DNA from: Bacteroidales bacterium M7
Lineage (GTDB): Bacteria; Bacteroidota; Bacteroidia; Bacteroidales; Muribaculaceae
Assembly: GCA_001689515.1 (NCBI GenBank)
Contig: LUJR01000021.1
Location: 1 to 32,210, forward strand
Direction of reading: 5' to 3'
DNA: 32,210 nucleotides
A program made the translations under genes and the position numbers. The notes below the pieces were generated by a model. The model searched no databases, was not told where the DNA came from, and saw only the letters and a program-made list of their open reading frames with translations. Shown in pieces: positions 8,187 through 16,305 of this stretch. Position 1 is the stretch's first letter; every line of letters starts with the position of its first letter.

Positions 8187-8879
8187 TTATTTCTTCTTGA
8201 AGTGGGGAGCTACGAGATACCAGACGATGGCTGCGAGGACTGCACCTGCGAGAGGACCGACTACCATAATCCAGAAGTCAGCCCAGGCATTGGGCGAAAA
8301 CAGAGCCGGACCAAACGAACGGGCGGGATTGACAGAACAGTTGTCTACGGGGATACCAACGATGTTGACCAGGCCGAGACCTACACCGATAGCCAGACCT
8401 GCAAGATTGCTGACACCAAACTTGCTTGTGGCACCGAGCACGATGAACACGAAGAAGAATGTCAGAAGTATCTCGACGAGCAGAGCGAGAGCCGGGGTGG
8501 CACCGGGCTGGAGCACATTGGCAGCGAGACTGTTGCCACTGGCAGCTGTGATGCCGCCGAAATTAAAACCTGCTCCAAGCTGGAAGAGCCAGTAAAGCAG
8601 GAGACCGCCGATGGCAGCACCGATAAACTGTGCAACCCAGTAACTTATCAGATCCTTGGCAGTGAAGTCCTTATTAGTGAGGAACACACCGAGCGATACC
8701 GCCGGATTGACATGGCAGCCTGATATGCCGCCTATGGCATAGCACAGACAGATGAGCACCAGACCGAAGCACAAGCCGATGCCGAGAGTAGAGATTGAGG
8801 GACCCGCCAATACCGCGCTGCCGCAAGCCAACAAGACAAGGAACATAGTGCCGACAAGTTCGGCTACAAATTTTTTCAT
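8187..8879 (-). CDS. aqpZ: Aquaporin Z-like water channel
   Basis: A 230-residue, six-helix major intrinsic protein of the inner membrane that should pass water. Both half-helix motifs are present: HVNPAVS near residue 56 and SVNPARS near residue 187, with the selectivity Arg in the second. The sequence around GIPVDNCSVNPARS aligns without gaps to E. coli AqpZ. The filter Phe (CFGL) is kept. At the place of AqpZ His174 there is Asn (GLVNIVGIP), and at Thr183 there is Cys, as in mammalian AQP1. The gene is monocistronic, with its own promoter overlapping that of tgt and a strong terminator. A solute other than water is possible given the altered filter. Confidence 0.92.
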   Translation of the reverse strand: MKKFVAELVGTMFLVLLACGSAVLAGPSISTLGIGLCFGLVLICLCYAIGGISGCHVNPAVSLGVFLTNKDFTAKDLISYWVAQFIGAAIGGLLLYWLFQLGAGFNFGGITAASGNSLAANVLQPGATPALALLVEILLTFFFVFIVLGATSKFGVSNLAGLAIGVGLGLVNIVGIPVDNCSVNPARSFGPALFSPNAWADFWIMVVGPLAGAVLAAIVWYLVAPHFKKK

Positions 8880-8950
8880 AGATGGAAAAATGATTAAGTG
8901 AATATGTTGAAATTAATAGTATATGGTATCAGTGATATTTTTTACAAACA

Positions 8951-8980
8951 CAAATATACTGCATTTCTCCCATAAAACAA
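8951..8980 (-). promoter_or_regulatory. aqpZ promoter
   Basis: On the minus strand, TTG at 8980-8978, a 19-base spacer and TATATTTG at 8958-8951 give a good Bacteroidetes promoter. Transcription should start near 8946, giving a leader of about 67 bases. It occupies almost the same DNA as the tgt promoter. Confidence 0.7.
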
Positions 8981-8989
8981 CTAATTTTG
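8959..8989 (+). promoter_or_regulatory. tgt promoter (predicted leaderless)
   Basis: CTG at 8959-8961 (a weak -33), 20 bases, then TAATTTTG at 8982-8989. The ATG at 8994 follows after four bases (CAAA), so transcription should start at the start codon. Confidence 0.65.
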
Positions 8990-8993
8990 CAAA

Positions 8994-10124
8994 ATGGATT
9001 TCAAGCTTCAAGCAACAGACACCAACGGAACTGCCCGTGCCGGACTGATAACCACAGACCACGGACAGATCGAAACCCCTATATTCATGCCCGTAGGCAC
9101 TGTAGGCTCGGTCAAAGGCGTGCATATGCGCGAGCTTCGCGATGACATAAAAGCCCAGATCATCCTCGGCAATACATACCATCTGTATCTGCGTCCAGGC
9201 ACCGAGATACTGCGCCAAGCCGGCGGATTGCACAAATTCAACGGTTGGGACCGCCCCATACTCACCGACAGCGGGGGCTTCCAGGTGTTCTCGCTTGCCG
9301 CCAACCGCAAGCTCAAAGAAGAGGGCGCATATTTCCGCTCCCACATCGATGGCTCAAAGCACCTGTTCACCCCCGAAGGGGTGGTAGACATCCAGCGCAC
9401 CATCGGCGCAGACATCATGATGGCTCTTGACGAATGTCCTCCCGGCACATCCGACTATTCATACGCCCGCAAGTCTCTCGACCTGACACTCCGCTGGCTG
9501 CGGCGCGGATGGGACCGCTACACCTCCACCGAGGGGCTGTATGGCTACCGTCAGGCATATTTTCCTATAGTTCAGGGCTGTACCTATCCCGACCTCAGGC
9601 GCGAATCGGCAAAATTCGTGGCTGACCTCGGAGCTGACGGCAACGCCATAGGCGGACTGGCTGTCGGGGAGCCGGCAGAGGTGATGTATGACATGATAGA
9701 GGTGGTCAACGAAATCCTCCCCACTGACCGTCCGCGCTATCTGATGGGTGTGGGCACACCTGCCAACATCCTTGAAGCCATAGACCGCGGTGTAGACATG
9801 ATGGACTGCGTGATGCCCACGCGCAATGGGCGCAACGGCATGCTTTTCACACCCAACGGCATCATGAACATGCGCAACAAGAAATGGGCAGACGATTTCT
9901 CACCCATTGACGAGACAAGCGAATGCTTCGTTGACCAAGTATATTCCAAAGCATATCTTCGCCACCTGTTCATAGCGCAGGAACTGCTTGCCATGCAGAT
10001 CGCATCCATCCACAATCTCGCCTTCTACCTGTGGCTTGTCCGCGAAGCCCGCAAGCACATCATCGCCGGTGACTTCAAGCCGTGGAAGACCGAGATGGTG
10101 GAGCGCGTCACCCGAAGACTGTAA
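8994..10124 (+). CDS. tgt: tRNA-guanine transglycosylase, with most of the usual zinc cysteines missing
   Basis: Tgt exchanges guanine-34 of Asp, Asn, His and Tyr tRNAs for the queuosine precursor preQ1. The protein has 376 residues, typical for the bacterial enzyme. TDSGGFQVFS at residues 91-100 holds the general acid/base Asp92. GGLAVGE lies at 220-226. The nucleophile Asp271 is in the DCVMPTRNGRNG segment at 271-282. The C-terminal zinc site of E. coli Tgt is CxCxxC plus His. Here the matching segment reads SECFVD at 309-314, so only Cys311 remains, while His340 (SIHN) is kept. My recollection of Bacteroides Tgt lacks these cysteines too, so this may be lineage-wide. lptG follows 24 bases later, a common pairing in the phylum. 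Confidence 0.95.
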   Translation: MDFKLQATDTNGTARAGLITTDHGQIETPIFMPVGTVGSVKGVHMRELRDDIKAQIILGNTYHLYLRPGTEILRQAGGLHKFNGWDRPILTDSGGFQVFSLAANRKLKEEGAYFRSHIDGSKHLFTPEGVVDIQRTIGADIMMALDECPPGTSDYSYARKSLDLTLRWLRRGWDRYTSTEGLYGYRQAYFPIVQGCTYPDLRRESAKFVADLGADGNAIGGLAVGEPAEVMYDMIEVVNEILPTDRPRYLMGVGTPANILEAIDRGVDMMDCVMPTRNGRNGMLFTPNGIMNMRNKKWADDFSPIDETSECFVDQVYSKAYLRHLFIAQELLAMQIASIHNLAFYLWLVREARKHIIAGDFKPWKTEMVERVTRRL

Positions 10125-10148
10125 CCTACTAATCCTATCCTTTCAGCA

Positions 10149-11225
10149 ATGTTCAAGATCCTTGACGGATACATCATACGCAAGTTTCTCGGCACATACG
10201 TTTTCGCGATTATCCTGATACTCGCGATCACCATCATGTTTGATATCAACGAGAAACTTGACGCATTTCTCAAAGCACCGCTCAAAGCCACAGTCTTTGA
10301 CTATTTCGTCAACTTCCTCCCCTACTTCGCCAACCAGTTCAGCCCGCTGTTCACATTCATCGCCGTCATCTTCTTCACCTCCAAGCTGGCTGACAACAGC
10401 GAAATCATCGCCATGCTCTCGTCGGGCATGTCATACCGCCGCTTCATGCGCCCCTATCTCGTGTCGGCAACAGTCATCGCCATAGCCACATATCTGCTGA
10501 GCGCATACATAATACCTCCAGCCAACGTCAAACGCATAGAATACACCAACACCTATGTGAAAAACAAACGTGTGGACTATGGCACAAATATCCAGATGAA
10601 AGTAGCCGACGGTGAGATAGCATACATGTCGCGCTACGATGCGTTGACCAAGACTGGATACAAGTTCTCGCTTGAAAAATTTGACAAGAAGAAACTTGTG
10701 TCACGCCTGACTGCCCAACAGATTCGCTGGGATACCCTCTACAACTGGCAGGTACGAGACTACATGATACGCGATTTCAGCGGCACACGCGAGACGATAC
10801 ACCGCGGCACGATGCTCGACACTGTGATCCCATTTGAGCCGCGCGACTTCCTCATAGCCAAAAACGACCATGAGACCATGTCGACTCCCGACTTACAGGA
10901 GTACATCAAGCGGCAGAAAGAACGCGGATTTGCCAATATCAAGAGTTTCGAGATCGAAAACCACCGCCGCTACGCCATGTGTGCTGCCGCGTTTATCCTG
11001 ACCGTCATAGGCATGTCGCTGTCGTCGCGCAAGGTCAAGGGAGGCATGGGACTCAACATCGGCATCGGTCTGGTTCTGAGTTTCAGCTACATCCTCTTCA
11101 TGACCGTCACCTCAACCTTCGCCGTCAGCGGCTTGACTTCCCCATTCGTGGCAATGTGGATCCCCAATGTCCTCTACCTCATCATTGCCTGCCTCCTCTA
11201 CCGCAAAGCTTCCCGCGCCGCATAA
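10149..11225 (+). CDS. lptG: LptF/LptG-family permease (YjgP/YjgQ), lipopolysaccharide export
   Basis: Together with LptB and LptC this family extracts lipopolysaccharide from the inner membrane and passes it to the Lpt bridge. The 358-residue protein has the family layout. A short amphipathic start (MFKILDGYIIRKFLGTY) leads into transmembrane segments at about 14-34, 55-75 and 98-118. A periplasmic beta-jellyroll domain covers about 125-265, and three further segments lie at about 272-352. The motif SSGMSYRRFMRP near residue 92 is the cytoplasmic loop that contacts the ATPase. Which of the two paralogues (LptF or LptG) it is cannot be settled here. The symbol follows the usual tgt-lptG arrangement. 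Confidence 0.85.
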   Translation: MFKILDGYIIRKFLGTYVFAIILILAITIMFDINEKLDAFLKAPLKATVFDYFVNFLPYFANQFSPLFTFIAVIFFTSKLADNSEIIAMLSSGMSYRRFMRPYLVSATVIAIATYLLSAYIIPPANVKRIEYTNTYVKNKRVDYGTNIQMKVADGEIAYMSRYDALTKTGYKFSLEKFDKKKLVSRLTAQQIRWDTLYNWQVRDYMIRDFSGTRETIHRGTMLDTVIPFEPRDFLIAKNDHETMSTPDLQEYIKRQKERGFANIKSFEIENHRRYAMCAAAFILTVIGMSLSSRKVKGGMGLNIGIGLVLSFSYILFMTVTSTFAVSGLTSPFVAMWIPNVLYLIIACLLYRKASRAA

Positions 11226-11247
11226 ATCCATCATAAAAACCTACATC

Positions 11248-13557
11248 ATGACTTGCTTCTATAAGTTCTGCGCAGCGGTTTTCCTGCTGTTGCTGTCAAC
11301 AGCCACACTGTCACTTCATGCCAAAACCGTGACAGGCAGAGTGTTGTCAGACACAGACTCCACCGCCCTTGCAGGGGTGCCATGCCGTCTTAACGAGGCT
11401 ACCAGACTTGTGACAGGAGGTATCACTGATAAGGATGGGCTCTTTAGGCTGGAAACAAATGCCACAACAAATCTCACACTTGACATAACATGTACAGGAT
11501 ATAACCATACAGAAATACATATCCCATCCGGCGCCAAAGACATCAGCCTTGGCGACATATATCTCAGCGAGGGACTTAGCCTCGGCGAAGTGACAGTTAA
11601 AGGGCAATCCACCACAGACTCACGTGGACGCACCATCATATATCCCGAAGCATCAGATGTCAAGGCATCTGCTACCTCCATCAGCTTATTTCAGAAACTT
11701 CCGCTCGCAGGGCTTGATGCCAATCCTATCAACCGCACACTCACTGTCGACGGTGGCACACCGGTGATATTGATCAACGGAGTGCCATCGACAATGGACG
11801 ATGTCAACGCTCTAATGCCCAAAGACATATCCAAGATAGAATTTTCACGGGTCACCCCGCCCCGATATGCTGACAAGGGCAACTCGGGACTCATCAGCAT
11901 CACCCTCAAGAAGCGTAATGATGGCGGACAAGTGTATCTGTGGACACGCAGTGCGGTCACCACGGCATTTGTCGATGCCAATCTGCGTGCGTCATACCAT
12001 CAGGGACCATCGCAATTCACTCTGTCATATAATCCATCATGGCGTAATTACCAGGAAGTCTACGACCATACCTATGAGTCCTATATAGGCAGTGATTTCC
12101 GCGTAAATCTGGTAGAGGATGACCGAAATCCCTTTAACTACCATACCCACAAGATGCAGGCGAAATATGACTACAGCCCTGACACATCCACACTCCTCTC
12201 AGTCACATTCCGTGCCACACCACCCTATAATAAATCACGGTACATAGGCACCACATATGACTCTTATCTCGGAGAATACGACGTGAACAGGCACACCTCA
12301 AGCAGTGATTTCTCGCCTTCGCTTGACCTGTTTTTCCGAAAAGATTTCAACGAGAAAAATTCTATTGAGGCACAGGTGGTAGGCACGCTCAGCAATACCG
12401 ACTACCGCCGTGACAACCAGTACACTTATACAGACGGCAGCACGAACGACTATCTGATGGATGTTGACAGCCGCCGCCACTCGCTCATATCGGAAATCAG
12501 TTACAATCATGATTTCAGCGACAAAACTTCACTGTCAGGCGGATTTCAGAATACACTGTCACGCAGCACCAACACCTATCTGACATCGGACTACAAACCC
12601 GTGCTGACCGAAAACAACAATTATATCTATACACGTCTCGGACAGCAAATCGGCAAGGTGTACCTTTCATTATCTACAGGTCTGAAAATGTTCTGGATCA
12701 ACAACGACCTCAACCGACGACATTTCATACGCAACCGCACACAGGCACAGCTGTCATGGAACGCCGGTTCACGCTGGAGTATCCAGGCAGCATTTGTCTA
12801 TGGTCCGGTGATTCCTTCCCTCTCCCAGCTGACCGATTATCCACAGCAGGTATCTCCATATCTGGTATCTAACGGCAATCCAGAACTTAAAGTGACTGAC
12901 AGCTTCGTCTATCAACTGATGCCGAGCTACCGGTTTAAGAAATTCTCGACCTCGCTGCTCCTCTCTTACCGCCATGCATCAAACGCTGTAATAGGCGACA
13001 TGGCATATCTTGGCGACAACCTTTTCCTGTCACAATCAGTCAACGCACGGCGCAGTCGAGTATTCGAGTCAAACCTCAACATGAAGCTCAATGACATATA
13101 CGGATTTGGAGCTAACGTAAATCTCGGCGTTTCACACTACTACTGCACAGGTGCCGACTGGTCCAACAAGCTGACTTCGTTTGATGCAAGTTTCTCAATA
13201 TGGTGGAACAAAGGTCCATACACCATCTCATACTGGCGCAAGATTCCTGGTAAGTACCTGAGCGGACACTATGTGATGAAGGATGAAAACGGTGATGTCC
13301 TCAGCTTTGAGTTCAATCCCGACAAGCACTGGACCTTAGGTGTCGGCTGGATGTATATGTTCACCCCCAAGGGTACACAGTATCCGACATGGAGCTATTC
13401 AGAGGTCAATCCGGCATATCGCGAACGTTACATCAAGAACAACGGCAACATGGTGGTGCTTTCTGTGAGCTACAATGCCGACTTCGGAGCGATATTCCGC
13501 TCAGCAAAGCGCAACCTTAACAACTCCGACACTGGGTCTTCGCTTCTACGCCTGTAA
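11248..13557 (+). CDS. Outer-membrane beta-barrel protein, TonB-receptor-like
   Basis: A 769-residue outer-membrane protein. Residues 1-25 are a signal peptide (...FLLLLSTATLSLHA). A carboxypeptidase-regulatory-like domain covers about 27-105 (VTGRVLSDTDSTALAGVPCRL...). A plug-like region lies at about 110-215 and contains LTVDGGTPVILINGVPS and the VTPPRYADKGNSGLISI segment. The rest is a long run of amphipathic strands ending in SYNADFGAIFRSAKRNL. This is the organisation of the outer-membrane barrel family 3 group of Bacteroidetes, often linked to TonB-like uptake or secretion. There is no SusD partner next to it, so no glycan substrate is suggested. It starts 22 bases after lptG and may be co-transcribed. 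The ATG at 11248 is chosen because it begins the signal peptide. Confidence 0.8.
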   Translation: MTCFYKFCAAVFLLLLSTATLSLHAKTVTGRVLSDTDSTALAGVPCRLNEATRLVTGGITDKDGLFRLETNATTNLTLDITCTGYNHTEIHIPSGAKDISLGDIYLSEGLSLGEVTVKGQSTTDSRGRTIIYPEASDVKASATSISLFQKLPLAGLDANPINRTLTVDGGTPVILINGVPSTMDDVNALMPKDISKIEFSRVTPPRYADKGNSGLISITLKKRNDGGQVYLWTRSAVTTAFVDANLRASYHQGPSQFTLSYNPSWRNYQEVYDHTYESYIGSDFRVNLVEDDRNPFNYHTHKMQAKYDYSPDTSTLLSVTFRATPPYNKSRYIGTTYDSYLGEYDVNRHTSSSDFSPSLDLFFRKDFNEKNSIEAQVVGTLSNTDYRRDNQYTYTDGSTNDYLMDVDSRRHSLISEISYNHDFSDKTSLSGGFQNTLSRSTNTYLTSDYKPVLTENNNYIYTRLGQQIGKVYLSLSTGLKMFWINNDLNRRHFIRNRTQAQLSWNAGSRWSIQAAFVYGPVIPSLSQLTDYPQQVSPYLVSNGNPELKVTDSFVYQLMPSYRFKKFSTSLLLSYRHASNAVIGDMAYLGDNLFLSQSVNARRSRVFESNLNMKLNDIYGFGANVNLGVSHYYCTGADWSNKLTSFDASFSIWWNKGPYTISYWRKIPGKYLSGHYVMKDENGDVLSFEFNPDKHWTLGVGWMYMFTPKGTQYPTWSYSEVNPAYRERYIKNNGNMVVLSVSYNADFGAIFRSAKRNLNNSDTGSSLLRL

Positions 13558-13599
13558 TCATATGACTGATATTTTCGCATGCTTTGGCTTCAATGGGAG

Positions 13600-13630
13600 T
13601 CTAATTTTGTGAGACAATCACAAAATTAGA
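13600..13630. promoter_or_regulatory. Perfect palindrome overlapping a -7 box, candidate operator
   Basis: TCTAATTTTGTGA at 13600-13612 and its exact reverse complement at 13618-13630 flank a five-base centre. The left arm contains TAATTTTG (13602-13609), a -7 box reading toward the next gene. Its -33 is weak (ATG at 13579-13581 with 20-base spacing). Transcription would begin about 13614, inside the centre, so the palindrome is more likely a DNA operator than an RNA hairpin. There is no T tract for a terminator. Confidence 0.6.
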
Positions 13631-13637
13631 CTTGACC

Positions 13638-14114
13638 ATGACTACCTCATCTATAACCCTGCGCCGCAAATCCACTTGGACGCGCCCTGTATCGCGTAAA
13701 TTCTACCAGTACATCCGCCAGCAGATAATGGCGACGGTCGCCGTGTCGCCTGACTTGGATCAGAGCTATCTGCTTGACCTGTTTGACTACTATCTCGAAC
13801 ACGGCAGGCTGCGCGATGACACTTATAACATAGCCCGCATCATCTTCTCGCTCATAACGCCCCAGATTGACAAAGCCATAGTCCGTTCGCGCCGTGCCCG
13901 CGAAGCCGCCATGCGCCGCCGAGAGGTTCAACAACATACAGAATCCCACGAACCGACCCAATCCACCGATGCAGCCCCGTCACAATCCGAAAAACGCATC
14001 CAACGCCGCCATGAAGCCATCGAACGCCGCCGTCTCAAACACCGGAAACGCCTCGACCGACGGATGAAACATGATGCCACCCCTAAAGAATTATATGTGG
14101 GTGTAAACACATAA
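13638..14114 (+). CDS. Small basic protein of unknown function
   Basis: A 158-residue protein I do not recognise. Residues 1-75 look like a compact helical domain (SRKFYQYIRQQIMATVAVSPDLDQSYLLDLFDYYLEHGRLRDDTY in two parts). A helix rich in Arg follows (about 80-95), then a polar Gln/Ser/Thr linker (about 96-120) and a strongly basic tail with RRHEAIERRRLKHRKRLDRR. The tail would suit nucleic-acid binding, which is inference only. The ATG at 13638 is eight bases after the palindrome. A TTG at 13632 is possible but less likely. It stands alone between the barrel protein and the ATPase. Confidence 0.6.
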   Translation: MTTSSITLRRKSTWTRPVSRKFYQYIRQQIMATVAVSPDLDQSYLLDLFDYYLEHGRLRDDTYNIARIIFSLITPQIDKAIVRSRRAREAAMRRREVQQHTESHEPTQSTDAAPSQSEKRIQRRHEAIERRRLKHRKRLDRRMKHDATPKELYVGVNT

Positions 14115-14195
14115 GGATAGACATATTAAATCAATTTAACAATGTTGATGGCTTCAAAAACACAAAACAAATCTCATCAAAATTGCAATACGTTG

Positions 14196-14226
14196 TTGTG
14201 GAATTAAACTTCATTCATTAATTTTG
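14196..14226 (+). promoter_or_regulatory. Promoter of the DUF4143-type ATPase gene
   Basis: TTG at 14196-14198, a 20-base spacer and TAATTTTG at 14219-14226 match the consensus. The ATG at 14236 lies nine bases after the -7 box, so the leader should be only a few bases. The 121-base gap before this gene is otherwise AT-rich without other signals. Confidence 0.75.
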
Positions 14227-14235
14227 TCGCTGATT

Positions 14236-15534
14236 ATGAGCAAGATGAAATATCTACATAGAATTGCTGACGAATCTCTTGATTTGAGACTGGAAGCTTT
14301 TGGAGCTGTACAAATTGCCGGACCAAAATGGTGTGGTAAAACCACTACGGCAGAGCGCAGAGCTGCGAGTGTGATAAAAATGCAGGATCCCGACCGTCGA
14401 GAAGGATATCTCGCCACTTCACGTACAAAGCCATCGTTATTGCTCAAGGGTGACACTCCAAGGCTTATCGACGAGTGGCAGGTGGCTCCTGTGATATGGG
14501 ATGCCGTACGTCATGCGGTTGATGAGCGCAGAATGAAAGGTCAGTTTATCCTTACTGGTTCAACAGTTGTTGACGATGAGAAGATAATGCACACCGGCAC
14601 AGGACGTATAACGAAAATGGCTATGTATCCGATGAGCCTGTTTGAATCACTTGAATCAAACGGAAGGATATCACTACAGCTACTCTTTGACGAGCCAGAT
14701 TATGACATAGACGGTGTTATTTCCGAGATGTCGATTGAAAACCTGATATTCGCGGCTTGTCGAGGTGGCTGGCCAGCGTCACTTGATGAAATCAGTGATA
14801 CAGCAAAACTGTTGATTGCGAAAGATTATGTGGATATAATATGTTCGGAAGATATTTCTCGAGTAGATAAGGTAAAGCGAAATCCGGCATTAGCACGGTT
14901 GATTCTTCGATCATATGCCAGAAATATATGCACACTCGCCAAGAAAACATCAATGCTGGCTGATGTTTCCAAAGAAATGGAAAGCACCTCAATGCCTACA
15001 TTTGACGATTATGTAGGAGCTTTAGAACGGCTGTTCGTCATTGAGGATATCGAGGCTTGGTCACCGGCAATCCGCTCCAAGACAGTCATCCGTACAGGGA
15101 AAAAGCGGTGTTTCACCGACCCTTCAATTGCAGTGGCTGCCTTAGGCGCGTCCCCACAAAGTCTTGAACTGGATCTTAAAACTTTTGGCTTTATCTTCGA
15201 GTGTCTTTGTTTTCGTGATCTACGTGTATATTCACAGGCATTAGGTGGTCGATTGTCTTATTATCATGACCGCTTGGGCTTGGAAGCGGACGCTGTGCTG
15301 CATCTTGATGATGGAAGATATGCCTTGATAGAATGCAAGCTCGGTAGCAACGAAATAGAAGAAGGCGCGAAACATCTTCTTGAAATCAAACGTCTCGTCA
15401 CAGAGAAAAACAAAACCGAAAAGCAGATCAGACTGCAAGAACCTAATTTGCTGATAGTCCTTACCGGTGGTGAAATGGCGTACACCCGTGAAGATGGAGT
15501 GAAAATAATACCTATTGGCTGCCTGCGCAATTAA
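14236..15534 (+). CDS. AAA-type ATPase with C-terminal DUF4143 (nuclease-like) domain
   Basis: A 432-residue protein with a Walker A loop GPKWCGKT at residues 29-36. A Walker B-like RLIDEWQ follows at 76-82 and a sensor-like FILTGST at 104-110. A winged-helix-type middle covers about 200-290. A C-terminal domain near 340-432 carries LEADAVL...ALIECKLG (349-370), which fits a PD-(D/E)xK nuclease-type core (Asp352, Glu366, Lys368). Such proteins are numerous in gut bacteria and archaea and their role is not established. Codon use is more AT-rich than in the flanking hpt-adk and lptG genes, suggesting separate acquisition. It is convergent with adk across a shared hairpin. The TTG at 14224 lies inside the -7 box, so the ATG at 14236 is the start. 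Confidence 0.85.
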   Translation: MSKMKYLHRIADESLDLRLEAFGAVQIAGPKWCGKTTTAERRAASVIKMQDPDRREGYLATSRTKPSLLLKGDTPRLIDEWQVAPVIWDAVRHAVDERRMKGQFILTGSTVVDDEKIMHTGTGRITKMAMYPMSLFESLESNGRISLQLLFDEPDYDIDGVISEMSIENLIFAACRGGWPASLDEISDTAKLLIAKDYVDIICSEDISRVDKVKRNPALARLILRSYARNICTLAKKTSMLADVSKEMESTSMPTFDDYVGALERLFVIEDIEAWSPAIRSKTVIRTGKKRCFTDPSIAVAALGASPQSLELDLKTFGFIFECLCFRDLRVYSQALGGRLSYYHDRLGLEADAVLHLDDGRYALIECKLGSNEIEEGAKHLLEIKRLVTEKNKTEKQIRLQEPNLLIVLTGGEMAYTREDGVKIIPIGCLRN

Positions 15535-15536
15535 AT

Positions 15537-15579
15537 AAGCATCGCCCACACGGCGCGAGGGCTGCATGGGCGATGGCTT
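15537..15579. terminator. Bidirectional terminator between the ATPase gene and adk
   Basis: AAGC and ATCGCCCA on the left pair with TGGGCGAT and GGCTT on the right around a GC-rich loop. One base is unpaired on the right. The element lies three bases after the ATPase stop and 27 bases after the adk stop, between convergent genes. Confidence 0.7.
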
Positions 15580-15605
15580 TGGTATGTTCGGAACCTGAGG
15601 ATGGG

Positions 15606-16205
15606 TCAGGCTTGGTGACGCTTGGGTGTGTCGGTGCGGCTGTTGAGGGATGTGCGGATGGTGTCGAAGATGGAGTCGACAGAGCCGAGACCGTGGATGG
15701 CGTGATAGTTGCCTTGCTGCTGGTAGAAGTCGCGCAGGGGGCTGGTCTGGGAGTGGTAGACCTTGAGACGCTGGTTGATGGTGTCGAGATTGTCATCGCT
15801 GCGTCCGCTTTCCTTGCCACGGTTGAGGAGTCGTGTGACAAGTTCGTCATCGGGGACCTCAAGACCCACTACAGCATGGAGTTTAGAGCCGCGCTTCTCA
15901 AGCATCTCGTTGAGGGCGTGAGCCTGCGGGATTGTACGGGGAAAACCGTCAAAGATCACGCCGTCTTTAGCCTCAGGATTGCTGTCAAGGACATCGGCGA
16001 GGATGTCGATCATCAGAGAATCAGGGATAAGATTGCCCTTGGAAATGTAGCTGTCAGCCACCTTGCCAAGCTCGGTACCCTTGGAAATGTGTTCACGTAG
16101 CACATCACCGGTCGAAATATGGAACAGTCCGTATTCATCGATGAGCTTTGCGCTCTGCGTACCTTTACCACTGCCGGGAGCACCAAAAATTACCAGATTG
16201 TACAT
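15606..16205 (-). CDS. adk: Adenylate kinase
   Basis: Adk interconverts ATP and AMP with two ADP in the cytoplasm. The 199-residue protein begins MYNLVIFGAPGSGKGTQ with the P-loop at residues 8-16. STGDVLR and GVIFDGFPRT, the AMP-binding segments, follow near residues 31 and 83. The LID region (LLNRGKESGRSDDN) is the short form without zinc cysteines, consistent with a length below the 214 residues of E. coli Adk. It follows hpt by 100 bases on the same strand, a frequent Bacteroidetes pairing. In my recollection obgE often comes next in Bacteroides. Here a terminator and the convergent ATPase gene take its place. Confidence 0.95.
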   Translation of the reverse strand: MYNLVIFGAPGSGKGTQSAKLIDEYGLFHISTGDVLREHISKGTELGKVADSYISKGNLIPDSLMIDILADVLDSNPEAKDGVIFDGFPRTIPQAHALNEMLEKRGSKLHAVVGLEVPDDELVTRLLNRGKESGRSDDNLDTINQRLKVYHSQTSPLRDFYQQQGNYHAIHGLGSVDSIFDTIRTSLNSRTDTPKRHQA

Positions 16206-16305
16206 GAGTAGATTATATTTTATTGGAAACTTATTATCTGTTCTTTTTTACCTCAGAGAAGGGGGAGCAGTCACAGTCTGCCATCACGGTCAGACCGTCA
16301 GAAAT

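Noticed and set aside
8202..8723. 173-codon plus-strand reading frame opposite aqpZ
   Set aside because: It is the antisense of a clear aquaporin gene, has low-complexity charged content and no family features.
13600..13630. Palindrome as a terminator of the beta-barrel gene
   Set aside because: No T tract follows, and a -7 box within the arm makes a promoter/operator role more likely.
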